Source of the DNA: Sorangium cellulosum So0157-2
GTDB taxonomy: Bacteria > Myxococcota_A > Polyangia > Polyangiales > Polyangiaceae
DNA length: 64,000 nucleotides
Direction: 5' to 3'
NCBI RefSeq assembly: GCF_000418325.1
Contig: NC_021658.1
Location: forward strand, 12,256,501 to 12,320,500
Part shown: positions 31,249-40,259 of the stretch, in pieces
Position numbering within the stretch: the stretch's first letter is position 1
How the letters are laid out: each line of letters begins with the position of its first letter
Made by a program: the position numbers and the translations under genes
The notes under the pieces: generated by a model
What the model was told of the DNA's origin: nothing
Databases searched by the model: none
What the model saw: only the letters and a program-made list of their open reading frames with translations

Positions 31249-33266
31249 GCAGCGCCACAGCGCCCAGCGCTCGCCCCCGCACGATCCTGATCGTGGATGA
31301 TACGCCGGCCAACCTCGGCGTGCTGGTGGATCATCTGGAACGCACGGGTCATCAGATACTCATCGCTCAGGACGGTGAAGAGGCCCTGGAACGGGCCAGC
31401 CTCATGAGACCCGACCTGATCCTGCTGGACGTGCTGATGCCGGTCATCGACGGTTTCGAGACGTGCCGGCGCCTGAAAGCGGCCGAGAGCACCCGAGACA
31501 TCCCGGTGATCTTCATGACCTGCCTCACGGATGCGGCTGACAAGCTCGTGGGGTTCACGGCGGGGGGCGTCGATTACATCACCAAGCCATTCGAGATTGG
31601 AGAGGTGATAGCGCGGGTCACGACGCACCTGAGCCTGCGCGAGACGCAGAAGGAGCTCGAAGAGAAGAACGCGGCGTTGCGGCGCGCCCATCAAGAGCTG
31701 GAGCAACGGGTGCTGGATCGCACGGCCGAGCTGGCCAGATCGAACGCCGCTCTCCGCGAGAGCCAGCGGCTGCTTCAGGCCATCGTCGACAACACGACCG
31801 CCGTCATCTTCGCGAAGGACATCGATGGCCGCTATATGCTCGTCAACCGCGGCTTCGAAGAGCTCTTCCACATGCGCCGCGAGCAGGTCATCGGCAAGAC
31901 CGACCACGACATCTTCCGGCGCGAGCAGGCCGATGGGTATCGCGCCAACGATTTGCTCGTCCTGGCGCAGAATCGGGCCGTCGAGCTCGACGAGGCGGTC
32001 CCCCAGAGCGACGGCGTACGCACGTACCTATCCCTCAAGTTCCCGCTCCGCGGCCCCGGCGGAGAGCCTGAGGGCGTCTGCGGCATCTCGACCGAGATCA
32101 CCAGCCGCAAGCACGCCGAGGACGTGCTGCGCCATTCCTACTCGCTCCTCGAGGCTACGCTCGAATCGACGGCGGACGGCATCCTGGTCGTCGACGGCGC
32201 GAGGCGCGTCGTGCGCCATAACGACAGGCTCGCGCAGATGTGGCGCATCCCCGACGACGTCCTCGCCAGCGGATCGGCCGACGTGTGCCTCGCGTTCGCC
32301 TGCGGCCAGCTCCGCGAGCCCGAGCCCTTCGTGAAGAGCGTCCATGACCTCTGTGCCGACCCCGAGGTGAGCGCCGTCGACACGTTCACGCTCCTGGACG
32401 GGCGGGTCTTCGAGCGTTATTCGCAGCCCCAGCGCCTCGGTGGGCGCGTGGTCGGGCGGGTCTGGAGCTTCCGCGACATCACCGCGCGCGTGCACGCCGA
32501 ACAGCAGCGCGATCGGCTCCTGCTAGAGGAGCGGCGCACGCGCGCGGCGGCGGAGGAGGCCACCCGTCTGCGGGACGAGTTCCTCCTCGTCGCCTCGCAC
32601 GAGCTCCGGACCCCGCTCACCAGCCTGCAGCTCTCCATTCAATCGCTGGGACAGAGGCTCTCGCGGGGCATGGACGTCGAGCGCGTGCGATCCGCGGTCG
32701 CCCTCTGCGGCCGCCAGATCAAGCGCCTCGCCACCCTCATCGACATGCTCCTCGACGTCTCCCGGATCCAGGCGGGGAGGCTCGAGCTGAACAGGGGGCC
32801 CGTCGACCTGCGCGAGCTGGTCACCGAGATCGTCGCCCACCTCGGCGACCAGCTCGCGCAGTCGGGCAGCACGCTCGCCATGCGCGCGGAGCGGCCGGTC
32901 ATCGGCTGGTGGGACCCGTACCGCCTGGAGCAGGTCGTGACCAACCTCCTCACCAATGCGATCAAGTTCGGGGAACACTCGCCGATCGAGATCGCCATCA
33001 CCGGGGAAGATCGGGTCGCGCGGCTCTCGGTGACGGACCATGGGATCGGGATCCCGGCTGAGGTGCAAGAGAGTCTCTTCGAGCGGTTCCGCCGCGGCGT
33101 CTCGTCGCGGCATTACGGGGGGCTCGGGCTCGGCCTCTATATCACGCGCACCATCGTCGAGGCGCACGGCGGGCGAATTCGCCTATCGAGCGAGGTCGGC
33201 CGGGGCTCGACCTTCTGCGTCGAGCTGCCGCTCTCGACCGAGAGCGCAGAGAGCCGCTATACATAG
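31245..33266 (+). CDS. Receiver - PAS - PAS - histidine kinase
   Basis: A 673-residue cytosolic two-component protein. It has an N-terminal receiver (LIVDDTPANLG; phospho-acceptor Asp62 in LILLDVLMP; Lys in YITKPF), a coiled-coil linker (about 130-170), a PAS domain (about 175-285), a second PAS (about 290-420), HisKA with ASHELRTPLTS (His452), and HATPase (TNLLTNAIKF, DHGIGIP, GLGLGLYI). All phosphotransfer residues are present. Its ATG overlaps the stop of the large hybrid kinase by four bases. The first PAS (LLQAIVDNTTAVIFAKDIDG) is a clear paralogue of the PAS in the upstream protein (LLQSIVDNSTAVIFLKDLEG), so both may sense the same signal and form one relay. Confidence 0.93.
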
Positions 33267-33358
33267 CCGGGCCGTCAGCGCCGATCACGTCAGCATGGCG
33301 TGTCCGCCGATGTCCACAGTTGATATCGCCGCTCTGCTCCTTCGGCCGCGTCCTCTCC

Positions 33359-36112
33359 CTACGGCTGGGCAGCCCGCCCGGTCGCCGCCCCTCCGAGCCG
33401 GCCGATCCAGGTTGCCGCCTCCTCCACGGCGGAGCTAGCGAGCTCCGCGTCGAGCGGCACGCCCGCGCGCGCGAGGGCGCCGAGGTCGTGGAGCCGCGCG
33501 AGCGCGGCGTGGGCTTCGACGGGCAACCCGCCGGCCGGCATGAGGTCGCGGTAGACGCCCGCGATGAGCGCCGCATGCGACTCGGGCGCCGGCCCCTCCA
33601 GCATGCCCGCGATGGTCCCCGCGAGCGCCTCGTAGGCCGCGCGAGCGGCGTCCGCCGCGAAGCCGGCGTCCAGCACCACGCGCGCCAGACGCAACCTGTC
33701 CGCCGCCGCCTTGCGCGCGGCCTCCGTCGGGAGACGCCGCCTCGCCGCGGAGACCTCGACCTCCACCGTGCGGGCGAGCAGCGCTGCCGTGCAGGCCTCC
33801 CCGGCGGCGGCATCTTCTACCGAGGCGCCCGCCATCGCAGCATCGTTCGCCGGCGCGGCCTCGCTCCCCGCCCATTCCGCCAGCAACGCCGGCGCGCCCC
33901 CTCCTCCGGCGGCCCCGGCCTCCGCGGGCAGGGCGGCGGCTCTCTCCTGCGCCATCGCGCTCCCCTCCCCCGCCACCGCGCTCCCCTCGCTCGCCCAGGC
34001 CCCCTCCGCCACCGCCAGCACCTGCCTCATCTCGCGCAGCACCACCGCGAAGCTCGGCGCCGCCAGCTCCTCCACCGCGGCGTCGGCGCGGAGCGACGCG
34101 CTCAGCACCGCGCGCTTCTCGGCCAGGATGCCCTCGATCCCCCGCTCGATGCCCTCCTCGGCGCAGAGGTAGGTCACGCTCACGCCGCGCGCCTGACCCA
34201 TGCGGTGCGCGCGCGCCGTGCGCTGGTCGAGGCGCGCCGGGTTCCACGGCAGGTCCAGGTGCACCACATAGCTCGCCGCCTGCAGGTTCAGCCCCACGCC
34301 GCCGGCGTCCGTGCTCAGGAGCACGCGCACGGCCGGGTCCTCGCGAAACCGGTCGAGCAGCGCCGGGCGGCGCTCCGTCGGCACGTCGCCGTGGAGCATG
34401 ACATGGCCGACGCGGAGCCGATCGAGCCGCTCCCGGGCCAGCGCCAGCATCCCCACCCACTCCGAGAACACGATCACCTTGTTCCGGGGGTGCGCCGTGA
34501 TCTCGGCGATCAGCGCCTCCAGCTCGTCGAGCTTCGGCGACGCCCTCTTCTGGCGCCTCGGATCGCACAGCTCGAGCGCGTTGCACGCCTGCCGCGCCTT
34601 CATGAGCAGCATCATGAGCCGGTCCAGCTCTTCCTTGCGCAGCGCGCGGCGCTCCGCGATCGCGACCAGGCGGGCCGCCTGCGCGCGGTAGTCCGCGTCG
34701 AGCTCGCGCTGCTCCCGGGTGAGCGGCGTGTACCGCGTCTGCTCGAGGAGCGGCGGCAGGTCGAGCAGCACCTCGGCCCGCTCGCGCCGGAGCGCGACCG
34801 GCGCGACGCGCCGCCGCAGCTCGCCGAGGTTCTTGTAGCCGACGATCCTGCCCCGCTCGTCCTGGCGGTGGAAGTCGGCGTTGAACCGCCAGAGCGGCCC
34901 GAGGAGCGCAGGATCGACGAGCTGGAGCAGCGCGTACAGGTCGTCGAGGCGGTTCTCGACGGGCGTCCCCGTGAGGACGAACAGGAACCGCGACGGGATC
35001 GCCCGGAGCGTCGCGGCCGTCTTCGTGCGGAAGTTCTTCGCGCGCTGCGCCTCGTCGAGCACGAGCACGTCCGCCGCGAGCGCCTGGAGCCGCGAGAGCT
35101 CGCGCCAGGTGAGCTCGTAGCTCAGCACCGTGTACGCCGCCTCCGCCGCGAGCGCCCCCGAGCGCTGGGCCGGGGAGCCGCCGAGCACCGCGGCGCGCTC
35201 GCCCGTCCACCGCGCGATCTCCTGCGCCCACTGGTGCTTGAGCGACGCCGCCGTGACGATGAGGATCCGCCGCGCCTCGCCGCGGCGCCGCAGCAGCTCG
35301 CACGCCGCGATGGCCTGGAGGGTCTTGCCGAGGCCCATGTCGTCGGCGAGCAGCGCCCGCCCGTTGCGGAAGAGGTGGAGCACACCGTCGCGCTGGTACG
35401 GGAAGAGCGGCAGCCCGAGCGCATCCATCGCGGCGTGCGCGCGGCCCCCTCGCGCGTCGAGCGCGCTCCGGCGGCGCTTGTGCCAGATCGCCGCCGCGAG
35501 CCGCTCCGCCGCCGGCAACGCCGCGTGGACGACCCGCGGCGCGAGCGCCTGCTCCCCGGCGGCCCTCGCCGACAAGGCCTTGAGCAGCCCGCCCGCCTGC
35601 ACCAGGCGCGCGCGCTCCGCGCGGAGCGCTTCGGGCCACGGCCCCACCGCGACCAGGCGCAGGCCTTCTTGCGCGTCGACCGTGAGGGTCGGCCGCGCCG
35701 GCGCGTCGAGCCGGGCGAACGCGCGGCGCCACGCCGGGCGCTCCGCGACCGCGCGGCGCACCGCCTCGAGGTGCTTGCAGGTGCCGAGCCGATTGCTCAG
35801 GAAATCAGGGCACGAGCAGGTGTCGTATCGCTCGCTGCCGTCCACGAGATCGACCACGTACCGGCCCCCGGTCCCGCTCGCCACGGCGTAGTCGCCGTCG
35901 ACGCGATCGCTGAGCGGCGCGACGCCGAACGGCTCGGTGTGCGCGCGATGGACGCGCACCTCGCGCTCATACCGACGAACCGCATCGGGGTCCTCATAAT
36001 CATCACATTGCGGGGTGTTCCAGCGGGTCGGCTCGAGCGAGGCAGGGCGCACGGCGCACCTTTGCCGCAGCCCCACGGTCGTCGCAACGGTGGAGAGGAG
36101 CGAGAGGCGCAT
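33359..36112 (-). CDS. SWIM zinc-finger SNF2-family helicase
   Basis: ATG 36112 gives 917 residues. A SWIM finger, CSCPDFLSNRLGTCKH (Cys99, Cys101, Cys112, His114), is followed by a SNF2 ATPase: motif I DDMGLGKT (257-264), DEAQ (353-356), LTGTPVENRLDDLY, and in the second lobe STDAGGVGLNLQ and RTARAHRMGQ. Such proteins translocate on DNA and remodel bound proteins; bacterial members are poorly characterised. After about residue 690 the sequence is Ala-rich and low-complexity, then a helical C-terminal domain. It converges with the histidine kinase gene, 92 bp between stops. The frame is open upstream of 36112, but that part is Arg/Pro-rich and not protein-like. Confidence 0.9.
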   Translation of the reverse strand: MRLSLLSTVATTVGLRQRCAVRPASLEPTRWNTPQCDDYEDPDAVRRYEREVRVHRAHTEPFGVAPLSDRVDGDYAVASGTGGRYVVDLVDGSERYDTCSCPDFLSNRLGTCKHLEAVRRAVAERPAWRRAFARLDAPARPTLTVDAQEGLRLVAVGPWPEALRAERARLVQAGGLLKALSARAAGEQALAPRVVHAALPAAERLAAAIWHKRRRSALDARGGRAHAAMDALGLPLFPYQRDGVLHLFRNGRALLADDMGLGKTLQAIAACELLRRRGEARRILIVTAASLKHQWAQEIARWTGERAAVLGGSPAQRSGALAAEAAYTVLSYELTWRELSRLQALAADVLVLDEAQRAKNFRTKTAATLRAIPSRFLFVLTGTPVENRLDDLYALLQLVDPALLGPLWRFNADFHRQDERGRIVGYKNLGELRRRVAPVALRRERAEVLLDLPPLLEQTRYTPLTREQRELDADYRAQAARLVAIAERRALRKEELDRLMMLLMKARQACNALELCDPRRQKRASPKLDELEALIAEITAHPRNKVIVFSEWVGMLALARERLDRLRVGHVMLHGDVPTERRPALLDRFREDPAVRVLLSTDAGGVGLNLQAASYVVHLDLPWNPARLDQRTARAHRMGQARGVSVTYLCAEEGIERGIEGILAEKRAVLSASLRADAAVEELAAPSFAVVLREMRQVLAVAEGAWASEGSAVAGEGSAMAQERAAALPAEAGAAGGGGAPALLAEWAGSEAAPANDAAMAGASVEDAAAGEACTAALLARTVEVEVSAARRRLPTEAARKAAADRLRLARVVLDAGFAADAARAAYEALAGTIAGMLEGPAPESHAALIAGVYRDLMPAGGLPVEAHAALARLHDLGALARAGVPLDAELASSAVEEAATWIGRLGGAATGRAAQP

Positions 36113-36685
36113 TGCGTTTTGAATCAGCAATTTCTCATCATTCGAACACGGGCTCGCCTGGCGCGGGGGCGTGCGAACCGAAACGCCGCGCGGGGCCCAT
36201 CGGCTCGCCGGGGCTCGTCCGAGCGCCGGCGGGCGAGCCGCGCAGGAGGCGGCCGCGTGTGCCGGGCGCCTCACGATGGAGAGGGAGCCCGGAGCGGGTC
36301 GAGCCCGGGGCGAGGCAGGCGGCGCCCGGGGCCGTGATGGCTGCCGCCTCCATGGTGAGGGCGCAGCCTCCGGGGGACGCGCCGCAGCGCCCCGACCGGC
36401 ACAGGTCGGCGACAAGGCTACAAAATCCTATAGTTTCGGCAATTTACCAGACTTTCACCGCTGAAAAACGCGCCTCGCCCGGCTCGCCGGACAGGCCCCG
36501 CTCCGGCCGACCCCTCGTCCTCACGCACTGGCATATCCGTTGCTCTATAGGTCGGCGTCCGGCGCGCGAGAGACGCCGCCGAACCAACAGCAACGCATTC
36601 GCGGCGCGTCGCGCGACGGTCGCGGACCGAGCACGTTCGGTCCGACCGGCCTCGTGCGGCCCGCCGCAGGGGTCAGGAGATCGCC
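36113..36685. other. 573-bp divergent intergenic region
   Basis: Between the divergent SNF2 helicase and a lipoprotein gene. It is mostly GC-rich, with an AT-richer patch at about 36410-36475 (CTATAGTTTCGGCAATTTA) that stands out and could hold promoters. No gene with acceptable codon bias is seen. An AGGAG ribosome site lies just before ATG 36686. Confidence 0.5.
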
Positions 36686-37333
36686 ATGAATACCTATCGC
36701 ATCGTCAACGGGCTCGGTTTCGTCTGCTTCGGCGTCGTCGCCATCGCGCTCGCGGGTTGCGCGGTCGACGCCACCGACGAGGACGCGCTCGTCGACGACG
36801 TGGTGGATGAGGACCTCGCCGAGGCCGAGCAGGCCAGCGGCATCGAGTGCGCCGGCGCCGCCGCCACCGCAGCCTTCGTCGGCGGCATCAACTACACCTC
36901 GCCCCAGAGCTACAGCACCGCGAGCTGCTACAAGGGCGTCGTCCTCGACGTGCAGAGCTACTCTTCGCTCTACGCCCAGAATCCGAGCGGCTCCGTCTTC
37001 CCGGGTCGCACCACCGTCGAATGGGCCGACGGCCTGCCCACCCTCGCCGACCCCGACCGCATCGCCAAGTGCGAGAGCACCTACCTCGCCGCGGATCTCT
37101 TCGAGAAGGTCGGCCCGAGCTGGGTCTACAAGACCACCAAGGAGTCGCTCGGCATCTGGACGCCCTTCTTCGACGGCGGCTTCTGCGCCGGCCCGGGTGT
37201 CTCCTTCTCCTCCGAGATGCAGGCCGGAAAGACCTACCGCATCTCCGCCACCGCCCGCACCCACAAGAGCAGCTCCGCCGCCACGCGCAAGCTCCACGTC
37301 GAGTCCCGCGAGCCCGTCAAGGCGCCTCGCTGA
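36686..37333 (+). CDS. Hypothetical lipoprotein
   Basis: A 215-residue protein from ATG 36686 with a good upstream AGGAG. A signal peptide ends in the lipobox ALAGC (Cys25) and is followed by an acidic linker (DEDALVDDVVDEDLAEAE). The mature part is a compact beta-rich domain with four to six Cys residues (IECAG, ASCYKG, AKCEST, GFCAG) and many Ser/Thr/Tyr, typical of extracellular proteins. I know no family name. It is a single-gene unit; the outer face of the envelope is the likely location. Confidence 0.75.
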   Translation: MNTYRIVNGLGFVCFGVVAIALAGCAVDATDEDALVDDVVDEDLAEAEQASGIECAGAAATAAFVGGINYTSPQSYSTASCYKGVVLDVQSYSSLYAQNPSGSVFPGRTTVEWADGLPTLADPDRIAKCESTYLAADLFEKVGPSWVYKTTKESLGIWTPFFDGGFCAGPGVSFSSEMQAGKTYRISATARTHKSSSAATRKLHVESREPVKAPR

Positions 37334-37693
37334 GGCGCCCATCGCGGCCCCCATCGATTTCGTGGGCTGCCCTGTCCCAATCGAGAGATCGAGAGGGCGA
37401 CAGCACGGGGCCGCTCTCGGGCGAAGGCGTGACCCATCGCTCCGAGACGGACGCAGATCTCGGCGCGAGGGGCCAGCGCCGCGGCGCGACCGGGGTGGTC
37501 GCGAGCGGAGGGGGAGTCGTCTCCCTCGCGACCGATCCCGGTCTCGGCGGGAGACTCGAGCATGGCCGGGAGAGGGCGGAACGATCCGGCATCCTTGGAG
37601 GCATACGTCCGCGATGTTCTGTGGGGCAGATGTGGGTCGTCGCCTCCGGCCGAGCTCATCGATGGACCGAGCGACCGTCCTCGCTCGGAGCTC
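37334..37693. other. 360 bp without a gene
   Basis: GC-rich spacer between the lipoprotein and the vapBC pair. Short open frames exist on both strands but lack starts or codon bias. Nothing structural stands out before the operator palindrome at its right end. Confidence 0.5.
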
Positions 37694-37707
37694 ATTACTG
37701 TGGTAAT
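37694..37707. promoter_or_regulatory. Palindromic operator of the vapBC pair
   Basis: ATTAC-TGTG-GTAAT is a perfect 5-bp inverted repeat with a 4-bp spacer, ending 8 bp before the ATG of the antitoxin gene. AT-rich palindromes at this place are the usual binding sites for AbrB-type antitoxins that repress their own operon. The site would overlap the ribosome-binding region. Confidence 0.6.
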
Positions 37708-37715
37708 GTGCCACC

Positions 37716-37976
37716 ATGAAACTCGCGCAGTCCAGGGTCACGGCTCAGGGGCAGATCTCGGTTCCCGCCGAGGTGCGCAAGCGCCTCGAACTCGTGCCGG
37801 GATCCATCTTGGAATGGGATGCCGAAGGCGATCGAATCACCGTGCGGCGCGTTGGTCGGCACAGCTTCGAGGACCTTCACCAGGCACTCTTCTCGCGGGA
37901 ACCCGAGCCGCGCAGCCTTGAGGATCTCAAGGAAGGCATCAGGCAGCGCATGAGGGCCCGCCATGCGCGCCGTTGA
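37716..37976 (+). CDS. vapB: AbrB/MazE-type antitoxin (VapB)
   Basis: An 86-residue protein with an N-terminal swapped-hairpin AbrB DNA-binding domain: SRVTAQGQISVPAEVRKRL, then PGSILEWDAEGDRITVRR. The C-terminal 35 residues (SFEDLHQALFSREPEPRSLE) would wrap the toxin. It overlaps the start of the PIN-domain gene by 14 bases, typical of co-translated toxin-antitoxin pairs. A palindrome directly upstream suggests autorepression. Confidence 0.88.
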   Translation: MKLAQSRVTAQGQISVPAEVRKRLELVPGSILEWDAEGDRITVRRVGRHSFEDLHQALFSREPEPRSLEDLKEGIRQRMRARHARR

Positions 37977-38343
37977 CACGAATGTCCTCGTTCGCTTGCT
38001 GGCACGCGACGACGCAAAGCAACTCGCTGCTGCCGAGGCCTTCGTGCAAACCGGTGCATGGATCTCCCATCTCGTGCTCATGGAAGCCGTTAGGGTCCTG
38101 GACTCCGTGTACGGCGTCGAGCCGGAGCAGATCGGGAACGGAGTAGAGATGCTGTTGGACCACAACTGCATGGTGGTCCAGGACGCCGACGTGGTAAGGG
38201 CAGCTGTCGCGCAGTTCCGCGAGCACCCCGGCCTGGGCTTCTCCGATTGTCTGATCCTCGAAGTCGCACGTGCAGCGGGCCACGTTCCGCTTGGAACCTT
38301 TGATCGCGGACTCGGGAAACTGCAAGGTGCTCAAAAGCTCTAA
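37963..38343 (+). CDS. vapC: PIN-domain ribonuclease toxin (VapC)
   Basis: A 126-residue PIN-domain protein. The acidic residues that hold magnesium are all present: Asp5 in MRAVDTNVLVR, Glu41 in VLMEAVRVL, Asp95 in GFSDCLIL and Asp114 in GTFDRGL. VapC toxins are endoribonucleases, often cutting tRNA or the sarcin-ricin loop; the target here is unknown. It is translated from within the end of the antitoxin gene. A strong hairpin follows its 3' end. Confidence 0.9.
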   Translation: MRAVDTNVLVRLLARDDAKQLAAAEAFVQTGAWISHLVLMEAVRVLDSVYGVEPEQIGNGVEMLLDHNCMVVQDADVVRAAVAQFREHPGLGFSDCLILEVARAAGHVPLGTFDRGLGKLQGAQKL

Positions 38344-38414
38344 CCGCCGCCCCGTCGGGCCACACCGGGGGTCGGCGAGCCTCGCTGCCCCCCCGCGGCT
38401 GCGCCGGGCTCCCG

Positions 38415-38457
38415 GCCGAGCCACGGACGGCGGTTGGTGTCCGTCCGTCGGCTCGGC
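38415..38457. terminator. Hairpin between convergent genes
   Basis: The left arm GCCGAGCCACGGACGG (38415-38430) pairs with the right arm CCGTCCGTCGGCTCGGC (38441-38457), with one bulged base and a 10-nt loop. It sits between the stops of vapC (38343) and the convergent lipoprotein (38473), so it can serve both. There is no U-tract, as is common in very GC-rich genomes. Confidence 0.6.
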
Positions 38458-38472
38458 TGCGGGGCTCGCTGG

Positions 38473-39027
38473 CTACTCGATCGACAGGGTGACGCTATCG
38501 TCCGTGAGCGACGTCACGTTCAGGATCCCTGAGAAGATCTCCTCGAACGCCGTGTCGAGGAGGATGAACGAGGAGCTCGTCTCTTCGATCCGCGCGGCGG
38601 CGCTCAGGAAGCTGTAGTTCAGATCGTAGACGTCGATGGTCCCGGCGAAGTCGCGCGACGAGATCCAGTAGGCTTCCCCATCGACCCGCACGGGCACCAG
38701 GGCGCATCTGTAGTTCGTGGCCTCGCCCCCGAAGAACTCGGTTTCTTCGACGCCCCAGACCCCATCCTCGAACGTCGCGCAGCCGGCCGTGCCGTCCTCG
38801 TCGGCAGCGATGGCGAGCTCTGTCGTAGCGAGTCCGCCGTCCGAGCCGCCGCCGCCCTCCGCATTGCCCCCGGAGCCCGCACCGCCGCCGCCCTCCGCAT
38901 TGCCGCCCGACCCCGCGCCGCCGCCGCCCTCCGCATTGCCGCCCGCGCCGCCGGTGCCCGGGTTGGGATCATCGTCCCCGCAAGCGATCAACAGGCATCC
39001 AAGAAAGACAATCGATGTCCATTTCAT
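38473..39027 (-). CDS. Hypothetical Gly-rich lipoprotein
   Basis: ATG 39027 gives 184 residues. A signal peptide with lipobox LLIAC (Cys16) is followed by an acidic patch (GDDDPNPG) and about three copies of a 12-residue GGAGSGGNAEGG repeat, also visible as 36-bp DNA repeats near 38855-38945. The mature domain (about 75-184) is beta-rich and acidic (EEIFSGILNVTSLTDDSV), with two Cys. Such anchor-plus-Gly-linker proteins are frequent in myxobacteria and usually lie on the cell surface. No family is recognised. Confidence 0.75.
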   Translation of the reverse strand: MKWTSIVFLGCLLIACGDDDPNPGTGGAGGNAEGGGGAGSGGNAEGGGGAGSGGNAEGGGGSDGGLATTELAIAADEDGTAGCATFEDGVWGVEETEFFGGEATNYRCALVPVRVDGEAYWISSRDFAGTIDVYDLNYSFLSAAARIEETSSSFILLDTAFEEIFSGILNVTSLTDDSVTLSIE

Positions 39028-39314
39028 TCGCACCTCAGCTCTCTCTCTCTGTGGTGCAACAAAGCGTACCATGAGCCACATGCACGCCAAAGGAATCGAC
39101 CCAGACGGGCCCGGCGCGCGCGCGCCACCGCCGCCCTCCCCTGACGTGCGCACGCGGCCAGCGCCGATCCGAGACGCGGCCGTCCTCCCCGTCCAACGAT
39201 TGGCAATCGCCGTTCACAGAATGGCGCTCGATCAGCGCCCGCCCCGCGGCGCGCGGCCCGCGAGGGCGAACGCCGCCTGCGCCGTCCCCCCGCGCCGCTC
39301 TCCCCGTCGGTCCC

Positions 39315-40046
39315 TCAGGAGCCGATCCGGATCCTCTTCTTCAGCGCGGCGAGCTCATCATCGACCGCCGACCCGCCGGGCCTGTCCGCGTCGGCGCCGC
39401 CCGCGCTGCCGCGGCCGTGCTCGAGCTGGGCGAACTTCGCCTCCAGCTCGGCCGCCGACAGCCCGCCACCGGAGATCGCCTCCTCGACCTCGCGCGACGC
39501 GGCGACCTGCGCCACCTGCCCCTCGACCTGCTCCTCCATGCGCCGGAACTCCGAGAACGCGCTCTGGCCGCCCCGCGACCCGAGCCCCTCGGCCCCGCCG
39601 CCGGCGCGGTGCTGCTGGATCTGCGCCGCGAGCGTGCCCTTCCGCGCCTGGAACTCCTCCTGCTTCGCCTCCATGCGCTCGAGCTCGGTCTTCATCGACA
39701 GGACCGCCGAGCGCTGCTCCGCGCGCATCGCCTCGGCCCGGTCGCGCTCGCCCACGACCCGCTTCTTCTGCACGAGCGCCTCGCGCGCGAGCTTCTCGTC
39801 GTTCGCCTTCAGCGCGAGCTCGGCGCGCTTCTCCCACTTCTCCGCCTCGGCGTCGAGCTCGTCGACCTTCTTGCGCAGCACCTTCTCCGCCGCTACCGCG
39901 TCGACCAGCTCCTTCCGCGCCGCGCGGACCTGGTCCTTCATCTCCTCGACGATGAGATCCAGCGACTTTTTCGGATCTTCCGCCTTGTCGAGGAGCGCGT
40001 TGACGTTGCTCGAGATGACCTTTCCCATCCGGTCGAAGATGCCCAT
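39315..40046 (-). CDS. pspA: PspA/IM30 (ESCRT-III-like) membrane-stress protein
   Basis: From ATG 40046 the product is 243 residues: MGIFDRMGKVISSNVNALLD, then PKKSLDLIVEEMKDQV, the N-terminal amphipathic helix and start of the long hairpin of PspA. Residues about 25-190 are continuous coiled coil. A Gly/Ser-rich link and a short C-terminal helix (DDELAALKKRI) end it, as in IM30-type proteins. It binds and repairs stressed inner membrane. No pspF/pspBC genes are adjacent. An ATG five codons earlier (40061) is possible but gives a non-conserved extension. Confidence 0.9.
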   Translation of the reverse strand: MGIFDRMGKVISSNVNALLDKAEDPKKSLDLIVEEMKDQVRAARKELVDAVAAEKVLRKKVDELDAEAEKWEKRAELALKANDEKLAREALVQKKRVVGERDRAEAMRAEQRSAVLSMKTELERMEAKQEEFQARKGTLAAQIQQHRAGGGAEGLGSRGGQSAFSEFRRMEEQVEGQVAQVAASREVEEAISGGGLSAAELEAKFAQLEHGRGSAGGADADRPGGSAVDDELAALKKRIRIGS

Positions 40047-40128
40047 GCCGGTAGCGTGCACCGCCCCGCCGCCCCTGTAAAGCGCCCGCGCGCCGCGCCG
40101 CCGGCGCCCCCGCGCCGCGCGCCCGCCG

Positions 40129-40190
40129 CCCCCTCGGCGCGCCGCCGCCGCCCCCTCGGCGCGCCGCCGGCGCCCCCTCGGCGCGCGCCT
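40129..40190. repeat. 22-bp GC-rich tandem repeat
   Basis: CCCCCTCGGCGCGC recurs at 40129, 40151 and 40173, a strict 22-bp period, within a 200-bp stretch of almost pure G+C between pspA and the next minus gene. Derived copies (CCCTCGCGGCGCGC) follow to about 40230. It is non-coding and probably slippage-derived. Confidence 0.75.
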
Positions 40191-40259
40191 CCCGGCCCTC
40201 GCGGCGCGCCCGCCGACCTCTCGCCGCGCGCCCGCCGCGACGCGCCAGGGGACCGGCCC

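Noticed and set aside
40062..40259. Structured RNA or terminator in the G+C-only spacer
   Set aside because: Pure G+C repeats fold in many ways; no specific conserved structure or strong single hairpin could be singled out.
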